Origin: Oceanisphaera marina
GTDB taxonomy: Bacteria; Pseudomonadota; Gammaproteobacteria; Enterobacterales; Aeromonadaceae
Reading direction: 5' to 3'
NCBI RefSeq assembly: GCF_014643915.1
Contig: NZ_BMKE01000003.1
Location: 124,001 to 188,000 of the forward strand
Length of the DNA stretch: 64,000 nt
Shown: one piece after another, positions 23,559 to 32,025 of the stretch
Numbering within the stretch: position 1 is the first letter of the stretch
Layout: each line of letters begins with the position of its first letter
The notes under the pieces: generated by a model
What the model saw: the letters and a program-made list of their open reading frames with translations, nothing else
What the model was told of the DNA's origin: nothing
Databases searched by the model: none
Translations under genes and position numbers: made by a program

Positions 23559-24845
23559 ATGCAAGGATCACTCTCCACCCGTATCTTCGTCGGCTTGTTT
23601 GTCGGCCTGGTGATCGGCAGCATGATTCAGTATCTTTTTGCTGATGTTGCATTTTTGAACGACAACATAGTAGGGTTGGCGGAAGGGCTGGGGGGCATGT
23701 TTGTGTCGCTCATCAAGCTGATGGTGGTTCCCCTAGTGTATATCTCCATTGTGACCGGTATTTGCGAGCTGCGCGATATTGCCAGCTTCGGTCGTCTGGG
23801 CAGCAAGACCTTTGGTCTTTATATCGTCAATACCATGCTGTCTATTGCCGCCGCCATTCTGGTTGGGGTGATCTTTCAGCCCGGCATGGGCGCGACTCTG
23901 CCCCATGGCGCTTCTACTACCGTTAAACTGGCCACCACGGAAACGCCGGATATTGGCGCCATGCTGATTGGTATTGTGCCCAGCAACCCGGTGCAGGCGT
24001 TTGCCTCTGGCGATATGCTGCAGATTATCTTTATGGCCATTATTACCGGTCTGGCCATTCAGGCCATGGGCAGCGCCGCCGCGCCTGCCATGCGTACCTT
24101 CCGCGTTGCCAATCAGGTGATGATGAAGCTGGTTGGCCTGGTGATGACGCTGGCGCCTTACGGTGTCTTCGCGCTGATGATAAGCCTGGGTGCGACTCTG
24201 GAAGCCAACACGCTGATGTCGGTCGCCGGTTACGTAGGCCTGGTGGTACTGGTGCTGACCTTCTGGATTCTGGTGGTTTACCCGCTGGCGGTCTGGCTGA
24301 CCACAGGCATCAAACCCAAGATGTTCCGTCAGGCAACTCGCGAGCAGCTGTTGTTTTCTCTTTCCACTGCCAGCTCTAACGCCACCATTCCGGTGACCAT
24401 GCGCACCCTGACCGAAAAACTGGGCGTGTCTCGTGCCATCGCCGGTTTTGGTGTGCCGCTGGGTGCCACCATCAACATGTCTGGTTCGGCTATTTACATC
24501 ACGCTGGCTGCCATGTTTGCCGCCAATATTTCCGGCACGCCCATCCCTATGGGGGATCTGCTGACTGTAGGCGTGACCGTACTGCTGATGTCTGTAGGCG
24601 TGGGTGGTGTACCCGGCGGTGCCGTGGTCATGGCCGGTGTGTTGCTGCACCAGATGGGCCTGCCCATTGAAGCCATGGCCATCATCATGGCGGTAGACCG
24701 CATCAACGATATGTTCTGTACCGCGTCCAACGTGGTCGGTGACACGGCGGTGAATACCATAGTGGCGCAAATGGAAGGTAATCCTCAACCAGTAGAAGAA
24801 GCTGAGTTGAAAGCCGAGCCGGTAGCGGACAAGCAAAACGCCTGA
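23559..24845 (+). CDS. DAACS-family (GltP-like) cation symporter with altered substrate site
   Basis: 428-residue inner-membrane symporter. The HP1 serine-rich loop SLSTASSNATIP is at 267-278, and the TM7 sodium motif appears as NMSGSA at 306-311 instead of NMDGTA. In TM8 Asp380, Asp384, Asn391 and Asp395 match the GltPh D390, D394, N401 and D405, but the R397 position is Cys387. That Arg holds the side-chain carboxylate of aspartate or glutamate; neutral transporters such as ASCT2 have Cys there. So a neutral or zwitterionic substrate is likely. The divergent doeA suggests ectoine or a derivative (inference). GAGG precedes the ATG; a terminator follows. Confidence 0.87.
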   Translation: MQGSLSTRIFVGLFVGLVIGSMIQYLFADVAFLNDNIVGLAEGLGGMFVSLIKLMVVPLVYISIVTGICELRDIASFGRLGSKTFGLYIVNTMLSIAAAILVGVIFQPGMGATLPHGASTTVKLATTETPDIGAMLIGIVPSNPVQAFASGDMLQIIFMAIITGLAIQAMGSAAAPAMRTFRVANQVMMKLVGLVMTLAPYGVFALMISLGATLEANTLMSVAGYVGLVVLVLTFWILVVYPLAVWLTTGIKPKMFRQATREQLLFSLSTASSNATIPVTMRTLTEKLGVSRAIAGFGVPLGATINMSGSAIYITLAAMFAANISGTPIPMGDLLTVGVTVLLMSVGVGGVPGGAVVMAGVLLHQMGLPIEAMAIIMAVDRINDMFCTASNVVGDTAVNTIVAQMEGNPQPVEEAELKAEPVADKQNA

Positions 24846-24870
24846 TATAAACAGTGAGTTTTTGAGATGT

Positions 24871-24896
24871 AAAACGGCCCTTCAAGGGCCGTTTTT
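24871..24896 (+). terminator. Intrinsic terminator after the DAACS symporter
   Basis: AAAACGGCCC faces GGGCCGTTTTT around TTCAA; strong stem and T tract. Confidence 0.92.
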
Positions 24897-25100
24897 GTAT
24901 CTGTCAGATGCTGGTTGACCGCCGTGCTTGCTTTCCTCTTCGTAACAGGGCGATGCCCCGTGCGGCTATGTTGCCCGGCAGAAGACATCTTTACCCGTCT
25001 TGGCTATGCTCTGTACTCGTATGCCCCTGGCGGGGACTGAGCAGCGGGTTACGCACCCGGAGCCGATAACCAAGACCCACAATAGCCATTGCTGGAGAAG

Positions 25101-26921
25101 ATGATTAGCAAGACACAACGGATAGAAAAGTTCAATTCTGCAATCACCAGGCAAAGAGCTGGGCAGAAGCGCGTTGCCGCCGGCATGGTGGCCATGACGG
25201 GTATGTCTGGTCGTCGCATGTATGCCTGGTTGGGGCCCCTGTTGGGCATTTTGCTGGTGGGGCTGCTATGCCTGATGCCGTTAATGGCCGTTGCCGCGGC
25301 TGAGCAGGATTCTTCATCCTGGTATGAGAGTGAGCTTGATGTGACCGGCTCCAGCAAGGGAGCCGAAGGTACCAACCGGCGCACCCCACGTGAGACAGTG
25401 CGCAATTTTGTGGCGCTGACCGAAGCGGGAGAATACGAAAGGGCGGCTGATTTCTTGAACCTGGCGGATTTACCGCCGAGCGAGAGGGTCGCTCGCGGCT
25501 CCGATCTTGCCCGCCAGTTGGGCCTGGTGATAGATCGGCAGCTGTGGATTGACTGGGCCGGGCTCTCGGCGCGCCCCGATGCCATGCGCGATCAGGGCTC
25601 GGCCAATCATCCGCTCGCGGGCCAGGCGCGGCGTGATATTGGATTGAAAATGGTTAAAGTGAAGGGGCAGGCCTACGAAATTCGCCTGGGCCGCTATAAA
25701 TCGGAGGAAGCCGAGCCGGTCTGGCTGTTCACGCCGCAGACGGTGGAGAATATTCCCATTCTGTATCGTGCTTTCGGGCCCCATCGGTTTGAAGTCTATA
25801 TTCCCACGCCGTTGAAACAGCGCCTGGGTGGCTTGCGACTCTGGGAGTGGTTTGCGCTGCCGATGTTGTTGTGTGTGCTGTTGGGATTGGGCTTTCTGAT
25901 TAACCGTATGATCCGCTGGTTGGGTCACAAGGCCAAGAGTCCGGTATTACGTCAGGCTGCGGAAAAAACGCGGATCCCCCTGGCATTGGTTGCGATGGCG
26001 ATTGCAGCTCAGCTCTTTATCAAGCTGGGGGTGTCCTTCTCTGGCCCGGCCACCAATATCGTCCGCCCCTTGCTGGTTATTATCATAGTGTCGGGGCTGG
26101 GCATGACGGTGCTCAAAATCATTGATGCCGTTCTTAACCGTGTCACGCTGCGCATGATTGGTGAAATCGACGATACCCGCAGCATCAAGAAACGCGAACT
26201 TTATACCTCTATCTATGCTTTGCGCAGGGTGGTGGTGTTGGTGATGGTAGCGGCATCGGTGATTGTGGTGCTGATCCGGCTGAACCTGTTCGAGTCGCTG
26301 GGAATTACCCTGCTGGCATCGGCCGGGGTGGTAACGGTACTACTGGGAATAGCAGGACAGGCGGTGCTGGGTAATATAATGGCATCGCTGCAAATTGCCC
26401 TGGCCAAACCGGTGCGCATTGGTGATAGCGTGTTGTTTGAAGGCAACTGGGCCTACGTTGAAAGCATATTTTATACCTTTATTCGACTGCGTACCTGGGA
26501 CGAGCGCCGCATCATAGTGCCGGTTAAATATTTCATCTCGCAGCCCTTCGAGAACTGGTCGGTTAAGGATGCGCGGATCATGAAAACCATCACCCTGTTT
26601 CTGGATCACCGGGCTGATATCACCCTGCTGCGGGAAGTGTTTATCGAGCTGGCCAAGCAGGACGAGGGCGTGATCGATCATCATACGCTGGCCGCGAATG
26701 TCACACGGCATACGCGCGGAGGGCAGGAAATAGCATTTTATGCGATGTCTCCTGATCCCTCGACCGCCTGGGCGATGGCGATGCGTCTGCGAGAGGTCAT
26801 GCTGGATCATGTGCGCACCCATCATCCAGACTGGTGGCCCAGCGAGCGGATTGATGCCGACGATGTGAATGCGCGCCTGGCTGCGGCGGCCAAGGAGACT
26901 TCCGGACCGTCAGCTGATTGA
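25101..26921 (+). CDS. MscS-family mechanosensitive channel with extended N-terminus
   Basis: About 606 residues, much longer than E. coli MscS. Counted from the ATG at 25101, a signal-peptide-like stretch ends near VAAAEQD at about 63, a roughly 170-residue periplasmic domain follows, then about five membrane helices. The pore helix SAGVVTVLLGIAGQAVLGN and the beta domain KPVRIGDSVLF...RIIVP mark the MscS core. Such channels release solutes on hypo-osmotic shock, fitting a halotolerant host. GGAG lies only 3 bp before this ATG; ATGs at 25185 or 25203 would give a more usual signal peptide, so the start is unsure. Confidence 0.88.
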   Translation: MISKTQRIEKFNSAITRQRAGQKRVAAGMVAMTGMSGRRMYAWLGPLLGILLVGLLCLMPLMAVAAAEQDSSSWYESELDVTGSSKGAEGTNRRTPRETVRNFVALTEAGEYERAADFLNLADLPPSERVARGSDLARQLGLVIDRQLWIDWAGLSARPDAMRDQGSANHPLAGQARRDIGLKMVKVKGQAYEIRLGRYKSEEAEPVWLFTPQTVENIPILYRAFGPHRFEVYIPTPLKQRLGGLRLWEWFALPMLLCVLLGLGFLINRMIRWLGHKAKSPVLRQAAEKTRIPLALVAMAIAAQLFIKLGVSFSGPATNIVRPLLVIIIVSGLGMTVLKIIDAVLNRVTLRMIGEIDDTRSIKKRELYTSIYALRRVVVLVMVAASVIVVLIRLNLFESLGITLLASAGVVTVLLGIAGQAVLGNIMASLQIALAKPVRIGDSVLFEGNWAYVESIFYTFIRLRTWDERRIIVPVKYFISQPFENWSVKDARIMKTITLFLDHRADITLLREVFIELAKQDEGVIDHHTLAANVTRHTRGGQEIAFYAMSPDPSTAWAMAMRLREVMLDHVRTHHPDWWPSERIDADDVNARLAAAAKETSGPSAD

Positions 26922-26962
26922 ACAACTTGTTTTCATATTTGGGTGATAGCAATAAACCCGCG

Positions 26963-27397
26963 TTAGTTTGTGCCAGCGGTGAGGGTTGAGGGCACAGGAA
27001 ACACCTTGTCGTAGAGCAGGTTATAGACAAAGGCATACACCAGATAAAAAGCGGACATAGCCACGCCCATGGTAAAGGCTTGCCACAGAGTGATGCTTAA
27101 ATGCCAGGCTATTATCGGTAAAAACAGTGTCAGCAAGCCGCCCTCGAACAAGAAAGCATGGTAAATCCTTATCTGAGTCGTTTTACGCACATCGCCGCGC
27201 AGCCGCAACATGGCGTGATCGAACAGTATGTTGTAGAAATAGTTCCATACGGTGGCGATAACGGAGCCCACCACCGCCATGATGCCCATCTCGAACATGT
27301 TATAGCCGAACGCCAAGGCGGCAACAGGGGCGAAAATAATCAGGCCTATGATTTCAAAGCCCAGGGTATGGCGAATACGATCTTTGGTGGTGCGCAT
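26963..27397 (-). CDS. PACE-family multidrug (chlorhexidine-type) efflux protein
   Basis: 144 residues, four membrane helices in two tandem BTP (bacterial transmembrane pair) halves. MRTTKDRIRHTLGFE opens the protein, with Glu15 in the place of the essential Glu15 of Acinetobacter AceI; the second half repeats the theme in RIYHAFLFEGG. PACE proteins export chlorhexidine, proflavine and related amphiphiles by proton antiport. The divergent LysR gene 90 bp away mirrors the aceI-aceR layout. The natural substrate may be a short-chain diamine, as proposed for the family. Confidence 0.88.
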   Translation of the reverse strand: MRTTKDRIRHTLGFEIIGLIIFAPVAALAFGYNMFEMGIMAVVGSVIATVWNYFYNILFDHAMLRLRGDVRKTTQIRIYHAFLFEGGLLTLFLPIIAWHLSITLWQAFTMGVAMSAFYLVYAFVYNLLYDKVFPVPSTLTAGTN

Positions 27398-27487
27398 TAA
27401 AATTCCTTGCTGATTCCATCGTCTGATGGCTAATACTATCTGCTAATATCCTATATCAAAGTTGGTATGTATCGGATTTTAAGATAG

Positions 27488-28378
27488 ATGAGTTTCTCTC
27501 TGGAACAATTACAAGCATTTGTGACCACAGTGGATGCGGGGTCTTTCTCTGCTGCTGCCCGTCGACTGGGCAAGGCTCAGTCGGTGATCAGTACTGCGAT
27601 ATCCAATCTGGAAATCGATCTTGGCAACAGCCTGTTTCTGCGCAGCGGCCGCTATCCACGTCTGACCCCGGCGGGTGAGCGGCTACTGGCGGAAGCCAGG
27701 ATAATATTGGAGCGTTGCGAGCATTTTCGTGGCGTGGCCAAAAGCCTGGGTGAAGGGGTGGAAAGCCGGCTGGTACTGGCGGTTGACGAGCTGTATCCCT
27801 CGGAGCGGCTGGGTGCGCTTATGGACGAATTTTCCCGCTGTTTTCCCAGTGTCGAGCTGGAGCTTCTGTTTCCACTGATGGAAGATGTCAGCCGCCTGGT
27901 GCTGGAAGAGAGAGCCGATTTGGGCATTATGTGGCGTCAGGAAATTTTACCCTCGGCACTCAACTTTCATGCGCTTGGCCGGGTACCATTGAAAGTCGTC
28001 TGTGCACCGGATCATGCACTGGCGGGTCAGCGAGTAGGGTGGGAAGAGCTTAAACGGTATCGCCAGCTGATGGTGGCTACGCGTAATGACAGCGAAGAGA
28101 AAGTGCGGTTACGCGTTGCGGCCGATGTCTGGTGGGTAGAAAGTCAGTGGGTGATCGTCGAGTTGGTACAGCGCAACCTGGGCTGGGCGTTTGTGCCCGC
28201 ACACGTGGTGGCCAGCGCCCTGGATAATGGGTATCTGGTCTCGCCGACTCTGGAATTTGACGATCAGGACTGGCCGGTGGCACTGGAGCTGATCTGGCAC
28301 AAGCAGCGGCCTTTGGGCAAGGCCGCTGCCTGGCTAAAAGAAGCAGCGATTGAAGCGGCTCAGTCTATCAGCTCGTAG
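27488..28378 (+). CDS. LysR-family regulator, probably of the PACE efflux gene
   Basis: 296 residues. N-terminal winged helix FVTTVDAGSFSAAARRLGKAQSVISTAISNLEIDLG (about 11-46), followed by the periplasmic-binding-like effector domain from about 90. It is divergent from the PACE gene, the classic LysR arrangement, so it probably activates that gene on ligand binding. Its last 19 bp overlap the 3' end of ygfZ on the other strand. Confidence 0.88.
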   Translation: MSFSLEQLQAFVTTVDAGSFSAAARRLGKAQSVISTAISNLEIDLGNSLFLRSGRYPRLTPAGERLLAEARIILERCEHFRGVAKSLGEGVESRLVLAVDELYPSERLGALMDEFSRCFPSVELELLFPLMEDVSRLVLEERADLGIMWRQEILPSALNFHALGRVPLKVVCAPDHALAGQRVGWEELKRYRQLMVATRNDSEEKVRLRVAADVWWVESQWVIVELVQRNLGWAFVPAHVVASALDNGYLVSPTLEFDDQDWPVALELIWHKQRPLGKAAAWLKEAAIEAAQSISS

Positions 28379-29262
28379 GGCAAAGGCTGCAGGGCAAGGC
28401 GACTGTCGTCCTGACCTTTTATTCTGAACAGGGTGTCGGGATCCATGTCTTTGTTGAGCACAGAGGTGAGCATGCATTCTTCGCCTTGCTGCCAGGCACT
28501 GAGCACGGTACCGGCCCGGCGCCAGTTCTCGCCCAGTTGCATTTCAATGTCCTGGTTGATGGCAATGTCATCGTTACAGCTGCCGGCCAGCACAAACATG
28601 GCTTTTTTATTGGCGCCACGGTACTTGGCGCGGGCCACGGTTTCCTGACCCATGTAGCAGCCCTTGGTAAAGCTGATGCCGTTCAGCGCCTGCAGATTCA
28701 GCATTTGCGGAATGTAGTCGCCCTGATGCTCGGCGCTCATATCCGGCAGACCGGCATGGATCATCAGGCCTCGCCATTGCTGTTCGTCACCCAGCGGCAA
28801 CTCGGGCGGAGTGGCTTCTTTGGGCAGTACCAGCAGTGCGTGCTCGGCGGCAACGGGGATCAGTATGCCGCCTTGCCACAGGTTATCACCGTCAATTTCA
28901 TGGCTGAGCCAGTGCGACAGACCTTCACCGGCAATCCCGAATACCTGCCAGTCTGCACTGACTTCTTCGACATCGGTATTGGCGAATACGGCGAATTTTT
29001 TCAGCTCGGGCAGCTGGCGCTCAACCAGTGACTGGTTAACTACCAGAAGCAGTTGTTCGCCCAGATTGGCGAGCCAGAAGCTGGCCCATAATTTGCCTTT
29101 GCTATCGCAGTGGCCACCTAGGCTGGCATCGCCCGGGGCGAGGGTGTCCAGATCACAAGTTACCTGGCCTTGCAGATACTTGGCTCTGTCGGCACCCGTC
29201 AGGCTGATAACGGCTCTATCGGATAGCGGATAAAGTACGGGAGAAGAAGAAAGAGTCAACAC
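28360..29262 (-). CDS. ygfZ: tRNA-modifying protein YgfZ (folate-binding GcvT-like)
   Basis: 300 residues. The family hallmark KGCYMGQE near 222-229 holds the conserved Cys. YgfZ binds folate and supports assembly or repair of certain Fe-S enzymes such as MiaB. It is divergent from sdhE (124 bp between starts), as in E. coli, where ygfZ, sdhE and ygfX adjoin. The end overlaps the LysR gene by 19 bp. Confidence 0.92.
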   Translation of the reverse strand: MLTLSSSPVLYPLSDRAVISLTGADRAKYLQGQVTCDLDTLAPGDASLGGHCDSKGKLWASFWLANLGEQLLLVVNQSLVERQLPELKKFAVFANTDVEEVSADWQVFGIAGEGLSHWLSHEIDGDNLWQGGILIPVAAEHALLVLPKEATPPELPLGDEQQWRGLMIHAGLPDMSAEHQGDYIPQMLNLQALNGISFTKGCYMGQETVARAKYRGANKKAMFVLAGSCNDDIAINQDIEMQLGENWRRAGTVLSAWQQGEECMLTSVLNKDMDPDTLFRIKGQDDSRLALQPLPYELID

Positions 29263-29386
29263 GGGCGCTCCCCTTGAGTGCGGTCAATGAATGAAGTGTG
29301 ACCTTCATGGTAAAGATGGCCAACACATTTGTCAGCACTCATTGGACCTTATACTATGAGCTTTGTCTTATTTTTTGGATGCCTTC

Positions 29387-29650
29387 ATGCTCAACTCATC
29401 TGATAAACCACGTCTTGTTTGGGCTTGCCGTCGTGGCATGCTTGAGCTGGACGTTATTTTAGGCCCCTTTGTCGAACACGAATATGATGGATTGACCGAC
29501 GAGCATAAAGTGGTGTTTCGGCGGCTGCTGGAATGTGATGATCCCGACTTGTTCGCCTGGTTCATGGGCCATCAGCGTTCCGGTAACGCCGATTTTCAGG
29601 CCATGGTGGACTATATTCTTGAGCGTAACCAGATTCGCAATCGACGCTAA
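29387..29650 (+). CDS. sdhE: Succinate dehydrogenase flavinylation factor SdhE
   Basis: 87 residues from ATG 29387. The RGMLELD motif at about 15-21 is the defining element that contacts SdhA during covalent FAD attachment. The frame runs upstream to a TTG at 29363 but the ATG gives the family length. ygfX overlaps its end by about 32 bp. Confidence 0.93.
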   Translation: MLNSSDKPRLVWACRRGMLELDVILGPFVEHEYDGLTDEHKVVFRRLLECDDPDLFAWFMGHQRSGNADFQAMVDYILERNQIRNRR

Positions 29651-30023
29651 GCCCTCCCGATTATACGGCTGTTACTTACTGGCGGCGGCCAGCCTGTGGT
29701 GGCTGCCCGCCAGTATGCTGCTGAGTGCAGACCGGTTGGTGTGGTTTACGCCGGCCTGGTTATGGGTGTCGTTGTTTTTGTGGTATCGCAGTCGCGATTA
29801 TCGGTTGCAGGGGGAATATAATCAGGGCGTGCTGAGCCTGAACGGGCGCAGCGGGGTACTATCAACAAAAAGTCGGGCAGGGCCCGGCTTTTTGTTGTTG
29901 ATACTGGAAGACGATCCCTGGCCACCCTTGTGGTTGTTTCAGGATGCGGTACCCGATGCCGTATTTCGCCGATTGTCGCAGCGAGTCTTGCTGGCAGAAA
30001 AGACGAAAGACCACAATCAGTGA
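29619..30023 (+). CDS. ygfX: YgfX/CptA-like membrane protein
   Basis: About 134 residues if started at TTG 29619, inside the sdhE end. Two close hydrophobic stretches (YLLAAASLWWLPASMLL and TPAWLWVSLFLWY) followed by a cytoplasmic beta-rich part match the YgfX pattern. The E. coli protein is reported as a toxin acting on cytoskeletal proteins, paired with sdhE. Position and topology support the call; sequence identity to E. coli is low. The TGA stop lies inside the first GTGAAGA of a 7-bp array. No ATG start fits well. Confidence 0.72.
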   Translation: MSVTRFAIDAKPSRLYGCYLLAAASLWWLPASMLLSADRLVWFTPAWLWVSLFLWYRSRDYRLQGEYNQGVLSLNGRSGVLSTKSRAGPGFLLLILEDDPWPPLWLFQDAVPDAVFRRLSQRVLLAEKTKDHNQ

Positions 30024-30047
30024 AGAGTGAAGAGTGAAGAGTGAAGA
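30020..30047 (+). repeat. Four perfect GTGAAGA heptamers after ygfX
   Basis: GTGAAGA occurs four times in perfect tandem; the first copy contains the ygfX stop codon. The opposing arm is at 30212-30237. Between them lie a REP-like palindrome and a second inverted repeat, so the 220-bp ygfX-nadB gap is made of nested repeats. Confidence 0.9.
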
Positions 30048-30080
30048 GAGAGGCGTAAAACACCGAATCTGCTGCGTAAA

Positions 30081-30106
30081 TGTCGCCGCTTAAAGCAGCG
30101 GCGACA
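30081..30106. repeat. REP-like palindrome with TAAAGC loop, copy 3
   Basis: TGTCGCCGCT and AGCGGCGACA are perfect inverted arms around TAAAGC. Same family as 17937-17965. Confidence 0.7.
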
Positions 30107-30124
30107 AACATTACCGTGATTTTG

Positions 30125-30191
30125 TAGGGGCGAATTCATTCGACCAATAGGGTGGCAAGGCTTTAACGCGGTCGAATTAATTCGACCCTAC
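30125..30191. repeat. Inverted repeat of GTAGGG-CGAATT-ATTCGACC type
   Basis: TAGGGGCGAATTCATTCGACC at 30125-30145 faces GGTCGAATTAATTCGACCCTA at 30170-30190; the arms pair at 19 of 21 positions across 24 bp, and each arm is itself partly palindromic. A REP/BIME-like unit. Confidence 0.75.
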
Positions 30192-30211
30192 CACCGAGCT
30201 TGGCCTTACTT

Positions 30212-30237
30212 TTCACCCTTCACCCTTCACCCTTCAC
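30212..30237 (-). repeat. GTGAAGG heptamer array after nadB
   Basis: On the nadB strand: GCGTGAAGGGTGAAGG and on, four units at 7-bp spacing, starting 6 bp after the nadB stop. It faces the ygfX array so that each of the two convergent genes ends in its own array. Confidence 0.85.
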
Positions 30238-30243
30238 GCATGT

Positions 30244-31842
30244 TCATGGTTTCAATATTGTCGGTTTGGGATTGTCTAGCTGCTCGGGGTAATCCAGGGT
30301 GTAATGCAGGCCGCGGGATTCTTTACGCTCCATGGCCGAGCGCACGATCAAATCCGCCACCTGCACCAGGTTACGCAATTCCAGCAGGTTGTTGCTGACG
30401 CGAAAATTGGCGTAATACTCCTGAATTTCCTGTTGCAGCAGATCGATACGGCGCTTGGCCCGCTCCAGACGCTTGTTGGAGCGCACTATGCCCACGTAGT
30501 CCCACATGAACAATCGCAGCTCGTGCCAGTTGTGGTGGATCACCACTTCTTCGTCCGAGTTGGCAACCTTGCTTTCATCCCATAACGGCAATATGGGGGG
30601 CTCGGGCGTCGTGGCGAATTTGGCCAGCATATCCTGGCCAGCCGCTCGGGCGAAGACGATACATTCGAGCAAGGAATTGGAAGCCATGCGATTGGCGCCA
30701 TGCAGGCCGGTGTAAGACACCTCACCGATGGCGTACAAGCCTTCGATATCGGTCTGGCCCTTGTTATCGACCATCACGCCGCCACAGGTATAATGTGCGG
30801 CGGGCACCACCGGCATGGGCTGGCGCGTAATGTCGATTCCCACCTTGAGGCAGCGCTCATAAATGGTGGGAAAATGCTTCAGAATGAAATCGGCATCTTT
30901 GTGGCTGATGTCCAGATACATGCACTCGGCACCCAGACGCTTCATTTCATGGTCGATGGCGCGGGCGACGATATCCCGGGGGGCAAGTTCGCCACGTTCG
31001 TCATAATCGGGCATAAAGCGGCTGCCGTCGGGGCGCTTGAGCAGGGCGCCTTCACCACGCAAGGCTTCCGTTAACAAAAAGTTGTTATCGGCGGGGTGAA
31101 ACAGGCTGGTGGGATGAAATTGATTGAATTCCATATTGGCAACCCGACAGCCCGCGCGCCAGGCCATGGCAATGCCATCGCCAGAACTGACGTCCGGATT
31201 TGACGTGTACTGATACACCTTGGACGCGCCACCGGTGGCCATGGCAATAAAGCGGGCGCGTACGGTTTCTACCCGCTCTTTGTTGCGGTTCCACACATAG
31301 GCACCCAGTACGCGATTGCCGGGTAATCCCAGCTTGGCACTGGTAATTAAGTCCAGCGCATTCACCCGCTCCAGGATATGAATGTTAGGATGTTGCTGCA
31401 CGCGTTCGTTCAAGGTGAGTTGTACGGCACGGCCGGTGGCATCGGCGGCATGAAAAATGCGCCTGTGGCTATGGCCGCCTTCCCGGGTGAGATGATAAGA
31501 GGGCTCGCCCTGGGTCGACTCTTCGGTATCGAAAGGCACACCCTGGCCGATCAGCCATTGAATGGCATCGGGTGCCTGACGGGCGGTAAATTCGACGACG
31601 GTTTCGTCGCACAAACCGGCGCCAGAGATAAGTGTGTCGGCAACATGAGACTCAATGCTGTCGGTTTCATCGAAAACAGCGGCAATGCCACCTTGAGCGT
31701 AGAAGGTGGAACCTTCTGCGAGAGGGCCTTTGCTAAGCACATGAACATTGGCGTGATCGGCCAGCTTCAATGCCAGTGACAGCCCGGCGGCACCGCTGCC
31801 AATGATGAGTACATCGCAGAGGTATTCAACGGGATCCTTCAT
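30244..31842 (-). CDS. nadB: L-aspartate oxidase
   Basis: FAD enzyme that makes iminoaspartate, the first step of NAD synthesis. 532 residues; Rossmann FAD motif [16 protein letters not shown] at about 9-24, YAQGGIAAV, the substrate-site segment EGGHSHRRI with its active-site residues, HPTS, and [10 protein letters not shown]. Divergent from rpoE, the same arrangement as in E. coli. Ends in the GTGAAGR array region. Confidence 0.95.
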   Translation of the reverse strand: MKDPVEYLCDVLIIGSGAAGLSLALKLADHANVHVLSKGPLAEGSTFYAQGGIAAVFDETDSIESHVADTLISGAGLCDETVVEFTARQAPDAIQWLIGQGVPFDTEESTQGEPSYHLTREGGHSHRRIFHAADATGRAVQLTLNERVQQHPNIHILERVNALDLITSAKLGLPGNRVLGAYVWNRNKERVETVRARFIAMATGGASKVYQYTSNPDVSSGDGIAMAWRAGCRVANMEFNQFHPTSLFHPADNNFLLTEALRGEGALLKRPDGSRFMPDYDERGELAPRDIVARAIDHEMKRLGAECMYLDISHKDADFILKHFPTIYERCLKVGIDITRQPMPVVPAAHYTCGGVMVDNKGQTDIEGLYAIGEVSYTGLHGANRMASNSLLECIVFARAAGQDMLAKFATTPEPPILPLWDESKVANSDEEVVIHHNWHELRLFMWDYVGIVRSNKRLERAKRRIDLLQQEIQEYYANFRVSNNLLELRNLVQVADLIVRSAMERKESRGLHYTLDYPEQLDNPKPTILKP

Positions 31843-31933
31843 AAAGTATCATTGGCTCAATATGGATAGTTTTTCTATGTTATCCCAAGCTGGCGGTTGA
31901 CGCAGCCGGAATCATCTTTCTCAAATGAGTTTA

Positions 31934-31959
31934 GAACTTTTGTCCGCATCCACAGTCTA
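31934..31959 (+). promoter_or_regulatory. SigmaE autoregulatory promoter of rpoE
   Basis: GAACTT at 31934-31939, 16 bp spacer, then TCTA at 31956-31959, matching the RpoE consensus GGAACTT-N15/16-TCTRA except the first G. The ATG is 67 bp beyond the -10. RpoE transcribing its own operon is the rule in this group. Confidence 0.7.
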
Positions 31960-32025
31960 TATAGGTGCGCTTATTACGGGCCGGTGTCTTTATACATCGG
32001 ATTATTCGGAGGTTACGCGGCTCGC

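Noticed and set aside
23733-24836. 367-codon open frame antisense to the DAACS symporter
   Set aside because: His/Gly/Gln-rich shadow frame with no motif; the symporter on the other strand is clearly real.
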